64,000 bases of DNA, from positions 18,778,805 through 18,842,804 of the forward strand of contig CM034236.1 in assembly GCA_019916065.1 (NCBI GenBank), given 5' to 3'. The stretch's first letter is position 1, and each line of letters begins with the position of its first letter. Below, one piece after another: positions 34,159 to 45,400 of this stretch. Under the pieces are notes generated by a model. It worked only from the letters and a program-made list of their open reading frames with translations. It ran no database searches and was not told the origin of the DNA. The translations under genes and the position numbers were made by a program. The DNA is from Vitellaria paradoxa (lineage: Eukaryota; Streptophyta; Magnoliopsida; Ericales; Sapotaceae).

Positions 34159-34478
34159 CTGGAGCATCACATTCGTTCATTTCTACACATTTTGCATCTA
34201 CATTGAAATTAATTATGGAACAATTAGTCCCACCTGTGCATGTCGAGACACCAATTGAGGGTCATACTATTTTAACTCAGATTTGTAAAGGGCGCGAGAT
34301 CACCATAATTGGTGAGATTTCTACATCCAATCATCATTTGCTGTTCGACTTGATTGTATTAGAGATGAACAACTTTGACATTATTCTTGGGATGGATTGG
34401 CTATCTGTTTATCGAGCAATAATAGATTATACCAAAGGGAAAGTAACCTTGCATACACCTAAGGGTGACCAGTTATGA
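34159..34478 (+). pseudogene. Gypsy protease (retropepsin), C-terminal part
   Basis: The reading starts at TGASHSFISTHFA, the residues right after the catalytic Asp of the family motif DTGASHSFI; the Asp itself is lost at the deletion joint. LLFDLIVLEMNNFDIILGMDWLSVY and a KVTLHTP segment follow, as in plant gypsy proteases. A TGA at 34476-34478 replaces an Arg codon (CGA expected) and separates it from the reverse transcriptase in the same frame. Confidence 0.85.
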
Positions 34479-34481
34479 TTC

Positions 34482-35502
34482 ATGGGCAACTGTAAAGATT
34501 CTTTAGTCACACCTTTTCTAGATAGACAAAAAATGGTTGATTTGCATAGTTTGTTCGCTAGCTTAGGTTTGGAGGAGGAGAATGAGGTGAGTAGTGAGGC
34601 AAAGTTGCCACTAGTTTTGTGTGAGTTTCCAGATGTACTCCCGAAGGACTTGATAGAGTTGCCACCAGAACGAGAAGTAGAATTTAGTATTGATATGATT
34701 CCAGGCACAAAGCCAATATCCATGGCACCTTATAGACTTGCTCCAGTAGAACTGGTTAAGCTAAAGGCTCAGCTTGAGGACTTGATTGCTAAAGGTTTCA
34801 TTCATCCTAATACTTCACCGTGGGGAGCACCGGCATTGTTCATGACAAAGAAAGATGGTTTGTTGTGGATGTACATCGACTACAGGAAGCTAAATAGGGT
34901 GTCAATAAAGAATAAATACCACCCCCTACCGAGGATCAACGACTTGTTTGACCAACTTAGGGGTTCACAGTGCTTTTCAAAGATTAATTTGAGATTAAGG
35001 TATCATCAATTGAAAGTGAAGAAGAAGGATATATCAAAGATGGCTTTTAGGACTCGATACGGGCATTGCCAGTTTTTAGTAATGCCTTTCGAGTTGACAA
35101 ATGCACCTGCAGCTTTTATGGATTTGATGAATAGAATATTCAGTACTGACTTAGATAAATTTATGGTAATATTCATTGATGACGTGTTGGTGTATTCTCG
35201 ATGTAAGGAAGAGCATGGGGAGAATTTGAAATTAGTACTCCAAAACTCTAAGGCAGGACAAGCTTTACGCCAAGTTAAGTAAGTGTAAGTTTTGGCTTGA
35301 AGAAGTGAAGTTTCTCAGACATGTCATGTCTAGTGAAGGGGTATCAGTAGACCCATCTATGATAGAAGTAGTTATGGATTGGCCGCAACCAAAGATAGTA
35401 TTTGAGATTCAATGTTTCTTGGGATTAGCTAGATATTATTGAAGGTTTGTTCATGATTTTTCGAGGCTAGCCGCACCAATGACCATGTTGACTTGAAAAG
35501 GA
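34482..35502 (+). pseudogene. Gypsy reverse transcriptase
   Basis: Landmarks in order: [88 protein letters not shown] (family FSKIDLRSGYHQ), [24 protein letters not shown] and the catalytic FIDDVLVYS, which is intact. The first catalytic Asp of FSKID is Asn here. A one-base shift near 35235 moves the frame, and then TGA codons at 35440 and 35494 replace family Arg codons. It would have copied the element RNA into DNA. Confidence 0.93.
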
Positions 35503-36174
35503 GTGAAATTTGTGTGGAATGAGGCTTGTGAAAAGTCATTTCAAGAGTTGAAAATGAGATTAACTTCTGCACCAGTGTTAGTGATTCCAAAAAGAGGATT
35601 GGGTCATACAGTGTATTGTGATGCATCTAAGGATGGATTAGGGTGTGTGCTAATGCAAGGAGGTACAGTTGTAGCCTACGGGTCAAGACAATTAAAGATT
35701 CACGAGCAAAATTATCCAGTACATAACCTAGAGTTAGCAGCAGTAATTTATGCTTTGAACAGTTGGAGACATTACCTATATGGAGAGAAGTTTAAGGTAT
35801 TCTTAGATCACAAGAGTTTGAAGTATATCTTTACCCAAAAAGATTTAAATTTGAGAGGAAGAAGATGGATGGAATACATGGAAGATTATAACTTTGAATT
35901 GCAGTATCATCCAGGGAAAGCAAATGTGGCTGCAGATGCCCTTAGTCAGAAGACCCGTAATGTTTTGGACAGGCTTGTAATGAAGGAATGGCATATGATT
36001 AGGGAAACTAGGGAGTTTGATCTTCGCCTAACAGAAGAAGAAGGACATGCTACTTTTATTTTTATGGTGGCACAACCGACGTTGGTCACTCGTGTAATAG
36101 AGGCTCAAAGATTAGATGTTGAGTCCGATGTGAATCGGGCAAAGGTGTTATGTGCAGAAGGATTACCAGGCTAG
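35503..36174 (+). pseudogene. Gypsy RNase H
   Basis: An open frame of 223 codons with [36 protein letters not shown] (catalytic Asp), [29 protein letters not shown] (catalytic Glu region), [19 protein letters not shown] and [18 protein letters not shown]. These are the ordered RT-associated RNase H motifs of gypsy elements. It ends at TAG 36172-36174, where the family has Trp (TGG to TAG). Confidence 0.93.
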
Positions 36175-37204
36175 ACCTTTGATACAGATAATGGTTTGAG
36201 ATATCAAGGTAGATTATTTATGCCAACATCTATTAGAGACAAGGTCTTAAGAGAGTTTCATCACTCCAAACTTGCAGTGCATCAAGGAGGTATGAAGATG
36301 TATCACGACTTATGCCAACAATTCTTTTGGGTAGGAATGAAAAATGAGGTGGCAAAATTCGTTAGTAGGCGCCTTACTTGTCAACAAGTTAAAGCCGAAC
36401 ATTAAAGACCGGCGACCACTACTAGTATCAATGTGGAAATGGGAGAATGTGACAATGAATTTTGTTTCTGGATTACTGAGATCACGAAAGAGTCATGACA
36501 CAATATGGGTGGTGGTGGATAGATTGACAAAGTCAACTCATTTCCTACCTATTTGTTTAAATGATTCTATAAATACTCTTGCTCGACTTTATATTAAGGA
36601 GAATGTAAGACTTTTTTTTTTTTTTCGTGGTAAGTGGAGATTGTAAGACTTCATGGAGTTCCTGTTTCCATTGTCTCAACTAGGGATTCTCATTTCGTCT
36701 CTCGATTTTGGTAGGGTCTCTAAGCAGCAAGGGGGACTTAATTGTCACTTAGTATAGCCTTCCAACCACAGACTGATGGACAATCAGAACGGACCATTTA
36801 GATTCTAGAAGATATGCTTAGAGCTTATGCACTTGATTTTCAAGGTAGTTAGGAGAATTACTTGCCACTAGTAGAATTTGCCCATAATAATAGTTACCAG
36901 TTAAGTATTGGGATGGCACCTTGCGAGGCGCTATATGGTAGGTCGTGTAGATCACCAGTTTGTTGGACTGAAATTGGAGAAGCTACAGTTATTGGGCTAG
37001 AGATTATTAGGGAAACCACTGAGAAAGTTAAAGTTTTTTGCCAAAGACTCAAGACACGCGGAGTCGCCAGAAGAGCTATGTTGACCGGAGACAGAGACCA
37101 CTAGAGTTTAAGGTGGGAGATCATATGTTCTTAAAGGTCTCACCACAAAAAAGAGTATTTCGTTTTGGTCGTAGAGGAAAGCTTTCACCTAGATTCATCG
37201 AACC
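36175..37204 (+). pseudogene. Gypsy integrase, part upstream of CACTA-1
   Basis: Contains LREFHHSKLAVHQGGMKMYHDL, FWVGMKNEVAKFVSRRLTCQQVK (HHCC zinc-binding region), a TAA at 36403 in place of Gln, WKWENVTMNFVSGL, VVVDRLTKSTHFLPI, a shifted GVPVSIVSTRDSHF-like core, QTDGQSER, PLVEFAHNNSYQLSIGMAPCEALYGR and KVGDHMFLKVSP. It is interrupted exactly where CACTA-1 inserts (the family motif KLSPRxIGPF has just been reached) and resumes at 50460. Confidence 0.9.
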
Positions 37205-37207
37205 ATT
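37205..37207. other. Target-site duplication of CACTA-1, left copy (ATT)
   Basis: ATT precedes CACTACAAG and is repeated at 50460-50462 after TTGTAGTG. Three-base duplications are diagnostic of CACTA elements. Removing the element plus one copy brings the integrase halves back into one frame. Confidence 0.92.
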
Positions 37208-37850
37208 CACTACAAGAAAAAGCATTTTTAGCGACCATTTTTTGCGACCAAAATTAAATTTGGTCGCTAAATATCAGTTTTTAGCGACTAAATATCATTT
37301 GGTCGCTAATAATTTATATTTAGCGACCAAATATAAATTGGTCGCTAAATCCCAGGCATTTGGCGACCAATTCGTCGCTAAAAGTTAACCTTTGGCGACC
37401 AAATATTAATGTAGTCGCTAAAGAGTTCTAAAATATTTCTCCCGCCCTTTTGGCGCCAACAATGGCTTTTGGCTACCAAAATATTTGGTCGCGGAATATT
37501 TTTATAATTTTTTGAGATTTATTTTTAGTGACCAAATAAGTTTGGTCGCTAAATCCCAGGCATTTGGCGACCAATTGGTCGCTAGAAGTTATCCTTTGGC
37601 GGTCAAATATTAATTTAGTCGCTAAAGAGTTCTAAACTATTTCCTCCACCCCTTTCGCGCCAACAATGAATTTTCGCTACCAAAACATTTGGTCGCGGAA
37701 TATTTTTATAATTTTTTTAGATTTATTTTTAGCGACCAAATAGGTTTGGTCGCGAAATCCCAAGCATTTGGCGACTAATTGATCGCTAAAAGTTAACCTT
37801 TAACGATCAAATATTAATTTAGTCACTAAAAAGTTCTAAAAGTTAATCAA
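37208..37850. repeat. CACTA-1 left subterminal array, 204-bp tandem unit
   Basis: Palindromic TTAGCGACCAAAT/ATTTGGTCGCTAA motifs recur about ten times. They are organised in a larger unit repeated about two and a half times at exactly 204 bp: CCCAGGCATTTGGCG at 37351 and 37555, and a variant at 37759. Each large unit also holds a GGCGCCAACAATG-like phrase. These are presumed tnpA-binding sites. Confidence 0.9.
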
Positions 37851-38532
37851 TTTTTGACATTCATTTTTGATTTAAAAATAATGAAAAGTTCCTAAATATT
37901 ACTAATATTGGGAGTAAAGCTTTTTTTTTTTAAATTCTGATTTTAAATTTAAATTGGTCATGTTGACCATATTTTTATAAATTTAATCTAGAAATTATTA
38001 TAAAATCTTACGTGATACTCTTTATGTTAACCATTTTATTTTTTAAATTTAAATATAATTGGTGGGGTTGACCATATATTTATATAATAAAGAAACTCAA
38101 ATTTTAGAATTAAAATTTTTTTTAACCGTTGAATTTATTTAATGGTCTAGATTACTTCTTTTTCTCTACAATTTAGTTGTTTTTTTAATCATTTCATATG
38201 AAATAGTCTCTCTTACTCTTTCAATATTTTTTTGAATAATTTTTTATTAAAATTTTTAAATTAACATTTTTAAAAATGTGATAATATTTATAATAAATAA
38301 TAAAATTTTACAATTTTATTAAACACTGTATGGCATATTTATTAGACAAAGTTAGATTTTTAAAAAAAAATAAAGAATGATATTAAACTATAATTGTTTT
38401 TTAAAAATTTCTTAAAAATAAATGTTGAAATTAAAATTTTATTTAATATATATAAAATTTAAAATTTTTAATATATATATTTTCACACATTTTGTTTCAT
38501 ACTTACATTATTTTTAGTATTTAATTTGTTAA

Positions 38533-39165
38533 CAGTGGCGGAGACACCTGTGGCCGAGCGGCAGCGACCGCTGCCACTGGAATCCGAAAAAAATATATAG
38601 AAATTTAAACCACGTAATCTGTAAAAAAAATATTTGTTTTTCAAACCTCATACACTCGTAATCGATTATCTTATTTTATATATGATATATTGCTTACACA
38701 TATGTACAATCGAAAGTGTTCATCGCATGAACATTCAACTTTCGAACTTTAACATCCTGAACATGTGAAAAATTATAAGATTGTGTCTGACATGCAATAC
38801 TTAACAGGATAAATATTTTTTTTTATAAAATTTTATTTATTTTAATTATTAACGTATATTTTATAACATTACAAATGCATTATTTTCTCATATACTCGTT
38901 AAAAATGATTTTTTAAAAACTGAGGTAAAAGTTATAAAATGTTGTGAGAGTAAAAAATTAATAATTTATTTTATAATTGAAATGTTTGAAACTCGATAAA
39001 ACTCTAATTTTTTTTTAAATTTAAATTTTTTACTTACTATATGAATTATGAAAATTATAATTTATATAAAATTATACTAATTTTTACAACTTCAAACACC
39101 CGGCCCTAATATTTATTTTATGAATTTTTTGCCGCTACTGAAAAAAATTTTTGGATCCACCACTG
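38533..39165. mobile_element. hAT-like MITE inside CACTA-1
   Basis: Left end CAGTGGCGGAGAC; right end, inverted, CAGTGGTGGATCC. The flanking eight bases are TTTGTTAA and TCTATTAA (6 of 8 match), fitting the 8-bp duplication of hAT elements. The left subterminal zone forms a GCAGCGACCGCTGC palindrome. No transposase is encoded, and the interior is AT-rich. Confidence 0.6.
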
Positions 39166-39339
39166 TCTATTAATTAGTGATTTTTAATTTTACATGTTAT
39201 TTTTATAAATTTTTATGTAGATTTATTTTATAAATTTATGTTTGAGTTTTTTTCAAGTTAAATTATATTTGTGTGCCTTTAAATATGGGCAATTTCTAGT
39301 ATTTTAATATTTTTAGATATTTTTAACAATTTTATTTTT

Positions 39340-39510
39340 CCCTACCAAAGAGATTTGGTCACAGAAAGTATAACATTTAGCGACCAAATGGTCGCTAAAA
39401 GTAAGAAAATTTTCCGTCAAAAAATTTTCCGCCAAAACTTAGCGCTAATAAAAAGTTTGGCGACCAAATATTTTAGTCGTGGAAGACTTTGTTTAACATT
39501 TAGTAACAGC
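39340..39510. repeat. Additional CACTA-1 subterminal repeats
   Basis: Three or four more GCGACCAAAT/TGGTCGCTAAA copies, plus a CCGCCAAAA phrase, lie 1.5 kb inside the left array. The intervening AT-rich block contains the hAT-like MITE and looks like inserted sequence. Confidence 0.8.
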
Positions 39511-39589
39511 TCGTAATTTCCTTTTTGATTTTTCATTTCCAATTCTTCTTCTTATTTCTTTTTTGTGCAGCCAGAGGAAAAGAGAAATT

Positions 39590-39762
39590 GAAGGTCAAGA
39601 ACCCTCGTGGCCATTGACGAAAGCGAGTGCAGTCACCGTGCTCTCGAGTGGGCCCTCGCAAACCTTGGACATTCAATCGCCAAATCTGAGCTCATCATCT
39701 TCACCGTCCATCCCATTTCTGATTACAGCTACTTGTATCTTCTTCTTTTGGTGCTGCTCGTA
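39590..39762 (+). pseudogene. Captured exon 1 of a universal stress protein gene
   Basis: One frame reads TLVAIDESECSHRALEWAL, then ANLGHSIAKSELIIFTVHP, then ISDYSYLY. This is the N-terminal part of the plant UspA domain: first beta strand with VAIDES, first helix, and second strand IIFTVxP. A one-base loss follows, after which SSFGAA appears in the next frame. The sequence then meets GTATGC at 39761, a plausible splice donor at the position where plant USP genes have their first intron. USPs are nucleotide-binding stress proteins, but this fragment lacks the rest of the domain. It sits inside CACTA-1, upstream of the transposase genes and in the same direction, so it was probably captured from a host gene. 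Confidence 0.8.
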
Positions 39763-41274
39763 TGCTCTCTCTCTCTCTCTCTTTCTCTCTCTGCATTTGT
39801 GCTTGAGCTTGGTTGTGATCTCTGTTGTTAGAATATTACCTTTGTCTTCCTTCTGTTTATTGCTTGATCTTTTGCCTCACGGGAGAGGGGAAAAAACGCC
39901 CATCTCTGTTGTTAGAACCCTTCATTTCGCTTTTAATTTTTTCGCAACTCTGAATACTCGCCTCTTATCGAAGAAAGAGAGACGAGAACAACTTCAGTTC
40001 CGATAAGGTACGTCGGTGAATTCTGGTATCAGAGCTGATTTGTCTTATTTTAAAGTAATGGGTAACTAAATATCTATATTTAGGTGTGTAAATTCATGTG
40101 ATTTTTATGTAGTTTGCTGGTTTATATTAAAATAATATATTCATATCTTTATTGTCTTCTTTAAGAGAGTTTAAGAGAGTTTCTGCTCAATCTTCTTTAT
40201 CATCTCTTTGGTTACTCTGCTTTTGTTCAAAACCATTCTTGGGTTGAATTTTTTTGATTTGGGTCGTTTGTGTTGGGTTCAATTTGTGTGGATTCCTTTG
40301 CGATTTGGATATTTCAGTTTCCTTGCAGGTAGATCTCCCTCTTAAAGATACTTTTGATTGGATTTTGTGTGCTACTAGTAAATTACTTTGGGTTGAATTT
40401 GTGTGGTGTCAGTTTGCTATCATGGTGATAGTTTGCAGTATAGATAATTTAAAAAAGAAAAAAAAGAGGGGTCCTTTGCCGATTTAATTCTTATGAGTGA
40501 TTAGTGTCTGATTTTTGCAATTTGTTCGGTCCCTCTTATGTTGCCGGTTTATTGCTTTCTTCATTTTGTGATTTATTCAATCCATATTGACTGGTACGAT
40601 TCCAATTGCTCCGTTGGCTTTGTTTTCCTGTGTGGTGTTTCTGTGATTTTTTTTTTCTTTCCATGTGTTGCTGTTTAGTTTCAATTTCACTGTTGATTGG
40701 TCGTTTGTTGTCTTTGAATTTTTAGTTGATCTTTGTTTGAGATTTTTGTTGTGTCTTTGTTGGGTCTGTTTTTGAGCCACGGTTCAGTTGCTACTCAAAT
40801 GGTTTGCCTCAACCCCTTATTTGCATATATGAGTAAAGGCTAAGTTTTTGCCATGGACCCATTCCACTTTGCATTGAGATAAACACCACAACTGAAAGTT
40901 TGAATAATTTATAGCTTCTTGATATATATAATTTACATGTACATGTATTTGGCTTACCTCTCTCCACTGTACAAGCTGATAACTTGTTTCTTCTCTTATG
41001 TATCAATACCACTACCACTGTTTAAGGCAATAATAAAAGCACTGGCGTAGTTTATCAAAATTTTTTTTAGCTTTTTTAAATTAAATACTTTTCAACTTCT
41101 CAAGGGTTCTCATCAATTTCAAATTTGGGTTTTAATAAACTTTCAAAACTTATCTCTAACTAAATTATTTCACATATTTTAAATTTTAACTAATCTATCA
41201 TTTGTTTATACTCTTAACTATTAAATTGTGCAAATAAAATAATTATCACACATTGTGTGTGTACCTCCAATTAT

Positions 41275-41328
41275 CAAGACATGATCTATGAACATACTTC
41301 TGGGTGCCTCTACAATGGCATGGTGAAG
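41275..41328 (+). repeat. 54-bp direct repeat, first copy
   Basis: CAAGACATGAT(C/T)TATGAACATACTT(C/T)TGGGTGCCTC recurs at 41773-41825 with about four to five differences. Confidence 0.85.
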
Positions 41329-41772
41329 GATAATTTATTTTTTATAATTTTTTATTAGTTAAAAGTGTCATAACTATGTGTAGGAGGTGGAGTGAATATG
41401 ATGATGAGCTCATGGTATAATTATACCCCATTAATAGAAAATATGGAATCTTTCTCTTTTTGCATCTCTAAAAGTATATTAGAGATCAGGTGGTTTCCTT
41501 TTTCTCTTCTTCCACTAGCATGATGTGAGGCATCAAATTGGTATATGAGCACTTTAAACAGTGCAACGAGGATCAAACTTTTACGTTAATTTGTTTAAAC
41601 TAATCCCCACAAAATTCTAATATCTAGAAAACTGATCTCTTCGCTTGCTCTGCGGGGGACCCTCCCGTCACTAGGGAATTAATTTGAATTTGAAGGGAAT
41701 AATAATATTATATTATATTATATTATTACTGATGGGATGTGATTGGTATTGACATAGCGAGTTAAAAATTTT

Positions 41773-41825
41773 CAAGACATGATTTATGAACATACTTTTG
41801 GGTGCCTCTGCAATGGTATGGTGAA
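41773..41825 (+). repeat. 54-bp direct repeat, second copy
   Basis: Second copy of 41275-41328, in the same orientation, 498 bp downstream. Confidence 0.85.
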
Positions 41826-41930
41826 ATCAAGTCTTCCCTTGAGAATGAATAAATAAGTGCCTTAATGAAACTATTTTGAAGAAAAATTCGCCTACCATCA
41901 AATGATGAATTCAATTACATGATGAATTCA

Positions 41931-41933
<3 letters not shown>

Positions 41934-41970
<37 letters not shown>
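41934..41970. repeat. CA microsatellite
   Basis: About 18 CA dinucleotides. The preceding ATGATGAATTCAATTACA is itself duplicated in tandem. Confidence 0.95.
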
Positions 41971-41972
<2 letters not shown>

Positions 41973-42101
41973 TGGATGATATGGCATGTCCATAGTTGTA
42001 ATTAAGCCACCTGTCAATATTAAAAACGTTCTTGAATATTTGATGATGGTAATTAATGCTCTAGTCTCCTGTATACTAACGCTTACAATTGTTTTTTATA
42101 G

Positions 42102-42183
42102 CCAATTGACCCCACTTTCCAGAAGAAGGCTATTGCAGAAGTTGATAAGGCCAAGGAATTCACCATTACAAAGAGCACGAGAG
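42102..42183 (+). other. Probable leader exon; possible captured USP exon 2
   Basis: This 82-base segment is bounded by TTTTTTATAG and by GAG|GTAATC. The frame QKKAIAEVDKAKEF resembles the helix QKKAALALLEKAKEI that starts exon 2 of plant USP genes, but the flanking residues do not match well. It lies just before the tnpD acceptor (42484), so in the transposon it may serve as a 5' leader exon. Confidence 0.45.
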
Positions 42184-42494
42184 GTAATCACTTTTCTTTT
42201 ATTTGTAAGAGGACTATTTTTATTTTCTATACCGCTGGAGTTAGATTTACGTAATTCAGTTTTTACCAAAAACAACTCGATTTTGGGTGACAAATCGATT
42301 ATTTTTTTTTTCATACCAATTTTTTCCTTTTTTATCATGATAATATTTTTTTATCATGTACCTTGTGTTCTATAAAGATTAATAGAAACTTTTAGGCTTT
42401 TTTTAATTAACACAAAGACATTAATATTTTTTTTGTAATTTTTTTGACATTATTAAATATTGTTTCTAATTATTTATTATATAGGTTGCTCAAA

Positions 42495-45400
42495 ATGGAC
42501 AAAAGTTGGATGAAAATTAAAGATCGAGTGAGCGATGAGTACATATTAGGGGTTAACACATTTATTGAATTTGCAACTACAAGTGTTGGATTGGATGGGA
42601 AGATTCGTTGTCCATGTGTGAATTGCATGAACATTAACAGCTTGGATATTAATCTAGTGAAGTACCATTTATTATTGAGAGGAATCTCGCCAACATACAC
42701 AACTTGGTTGCATCATGGAGAAGACGTTACTGCTTGTTCATCAAATCTAGAAACCAATGTCATAGATGATAATGGTAATGATTTTGAAGACATCATGACA
42801 ACCAATGACATAGAACAAAATAATGAACAACAGGGAAATGGTAATGAATTTTCTGATATGTTAGAAGACATTTATTTTGGAAATTTGAGGAATGATCATG
42901 ATATGGAAAGAAGCATTGATGGAATAGAAGTGAATGATGTCCAAACCTTTGACAAGTTATGACATGAGGCTCAATGTGAGTTATACCCAGGTTGTAAAGA
43001 ATATAATGTGTTGTCATTCGTTATCACTATTATGCATGCAGGGGTGATGTTTAAGTGGAGCAACAAATCCGTTGACTATTTATTTAAGATATTTAGGAAA
43101 CTTTTGCCAAATTGTAATGAGAGGGTTCCTTGGAATCTTTACGAAGCTAAGAAATTGTTACGTGATTTGGGCTTGGGATATGAGTGTATTGATGCTTGCA
43201 AATTTGATTGTGCACTTTTTTGGAAGGAGACACCTAGATACAAACCACAAGGTAGAAACAAAAAGAAAATTGCACACAAGGTGTTAAGATATTTTCCACT
43301 TACATCGAGATTAAAAAGATTGTACATGTCGAGAAAAATAGCTCCAGATATGAGATGGCACAAGGAAAAGCGAGTAGATGATGGGATATCAAGGCATCCC
43401 GCTGATGGTGATGAATGGAAGAATTTTGACCAAACATATCCTGAATTTGCTAAAGAACCAAGAAATGTGAGGCTAGGTATAGCTACTGATGGATTTAATC
43501 CTTTTGGAAATATGCACAATTCATATAGTATGTGGCCTGTCATAGTTACACCATACAATTTGCCACCATGGAAATGTATGAAAGAACAATTTTTCATGAT
43601 ATCATTACTTATCCCAGGACCAACTGCACCTTGTTGAAACATTGATGTTTATATGCGACCATTAATTGATGAGTTGAAGGACTTATGGGAAAAAGGTGTG
43701 TGCACGTATGATGCATCGTCAAGATGCATCTTTCAAATGCGTGTAGCTGTGTTGTGGACTATTAACGACTTTCCAGCTTATGGTAATTTGTCAGGATGGA
43801 CAACAAAAGGCTATATGGCTTGTTTTAATTGTAATGAAGAACATTCAACACAATCATTGAGAGGAAAAATTGGATACATAGGTGCTCGTCGTTTTCTTCC
43901 TGAGGACCATCCTTGGCGAAGGAGTAGGCTGTTTGATGGTAAGATTGAAAACCGACCAAGACCAAAGGTTTTTAACAGGTGAACAAATACTTGAACAAGT
44001 GTCAGCAGGTAAGTTTGCACCCTATGGGAAGCATCCCCATATTCTGAAGAGGCAAAGATGAGCAAATATGAAGCAGATAGTATTAAGAAAATAAACCTGA
44101 ACTGGAACAAAAGAAGCATTCTTTTTGAGCTATCGTATTGGAAAACACTCAATCTCAGGCACAACCTTGATGTGATGCACATAGAAAAAAATATATGTGA
44201 CAGTTTACTTGGCACATTGTTAAGCATTCCTGGAAAGAACAAGGATACCCCAAAAGCTCGCATGGACTTAAAAGATATGAAAATCAGAAAAGCCTTACAT
44301 TTTAAGGAGCGTCCTGATGGTAAAGTTGTAATGCCTCCTGCATTGTTCACATTGTCTCCACAAGAGAAACAAATGTTCTTAGACTTCTTACAATCTATCA
44401 AGTATCCAGATGGATATGCAGCAAACATTTCCAAATGTGTAAACACAAGAGATGGAAAGTTGTCAGGTCTTAAAAGTCATGACTGTCATGTTCTTTTACA
44501 AAAAGTCCTTCCGGTTGGGATGCGTGGGTGCCTTAGTAAGGATATTTGCACTGCATTGTTTGAGTTAGGCAATTATTTTCAAGAATTATGTGCTAAAACA
44601 TTGAATGTAAGTTATTTTGAAAAATTAGAAGAGTGCATAGTTTTGATACTTTGTAAGTTAGAGAAGATTTTTCCTCCTGCATTCTTTGATATCATGGTTC
44701 ATTTGCCTATTCATTTAGCCCATGAGGCCAAACTTGGGGGGCCAGTGCAATATCGATGGATGTACCCAATTGAAAGGTAATGCTCTCTAATTTTATATGT
44801 GAAATTACACATTCAATGCCAAAATAAATGTCTAATATGTAACATATAGATTGTTTTATGACATTTTTATGAAGGTATCTTGGCACATTGAAAAAGTTTG
44901 TTACAAATCGAGCTCGTCCAGAAGGCTCAATTGCAGAGGTGTATCTTGTGAAAGAATGTCTTGCATTTTGCTCAATGTATCTTGATGAGACTGAAACTGT
45001 GTTCAATAGAGAAGAGCGAAATTATGATGGTGGTGACCGTGGCCCTGGATTGGCAATATTAACTCAAAGTGTTCGTCCTATTCTTCCGATGTATCGACCT
45101 CCTGACATTACTTTTAAAGAACGAGAGATGGCTCATTGGTTTGTCCTTTACAACAGTTCAGAAATAGATCCATATTTAGAGTATGTTTTTGCATATATGT
45201 CTTTCTTATCAAAAAATAGCAAAATAATTAGCTATAGTTTATATTACATCTTTTATTTATTTAAATAGAGAGCACAAACGCATATTGGAGAGTGAAAGTA
45301 CAAGGGATATCAGGAAGAGGCAAATGGAGCTATTCCCTAATTGGTTTAAATGTCGGGTAAGACATAATTGTAACTTTTTATTTTTTTTATTTATTCACCT

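Larger units (their letters stand above)
39763..42101 (+). other. Intron-like interval between captured exons
   Basis: No coding domain. It ends with TACTAAC (a perfect plant/yeast-type branch consensus, about 42076) and TTTTTTATAG, a good acceptor. It contains a 54-bp direct repeat (41275, 41773), a CA microsatellite, and an isolated 12-base match to the tRNA-Met priming site at 40024. Confidence 0.5.

Noticed and set aside
39563..40006. 147-codon open frame overlapping the universal stress protein fragment
   Set aside because: It is a shifted frame; the conserved USP residues are in the other frame (from about 39590).
43139..44446. Long minus-strand open frames opposite the transposase gene
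   Set aside because: They mirror tnpD coding sequence; the plus strand carries all family motifs.
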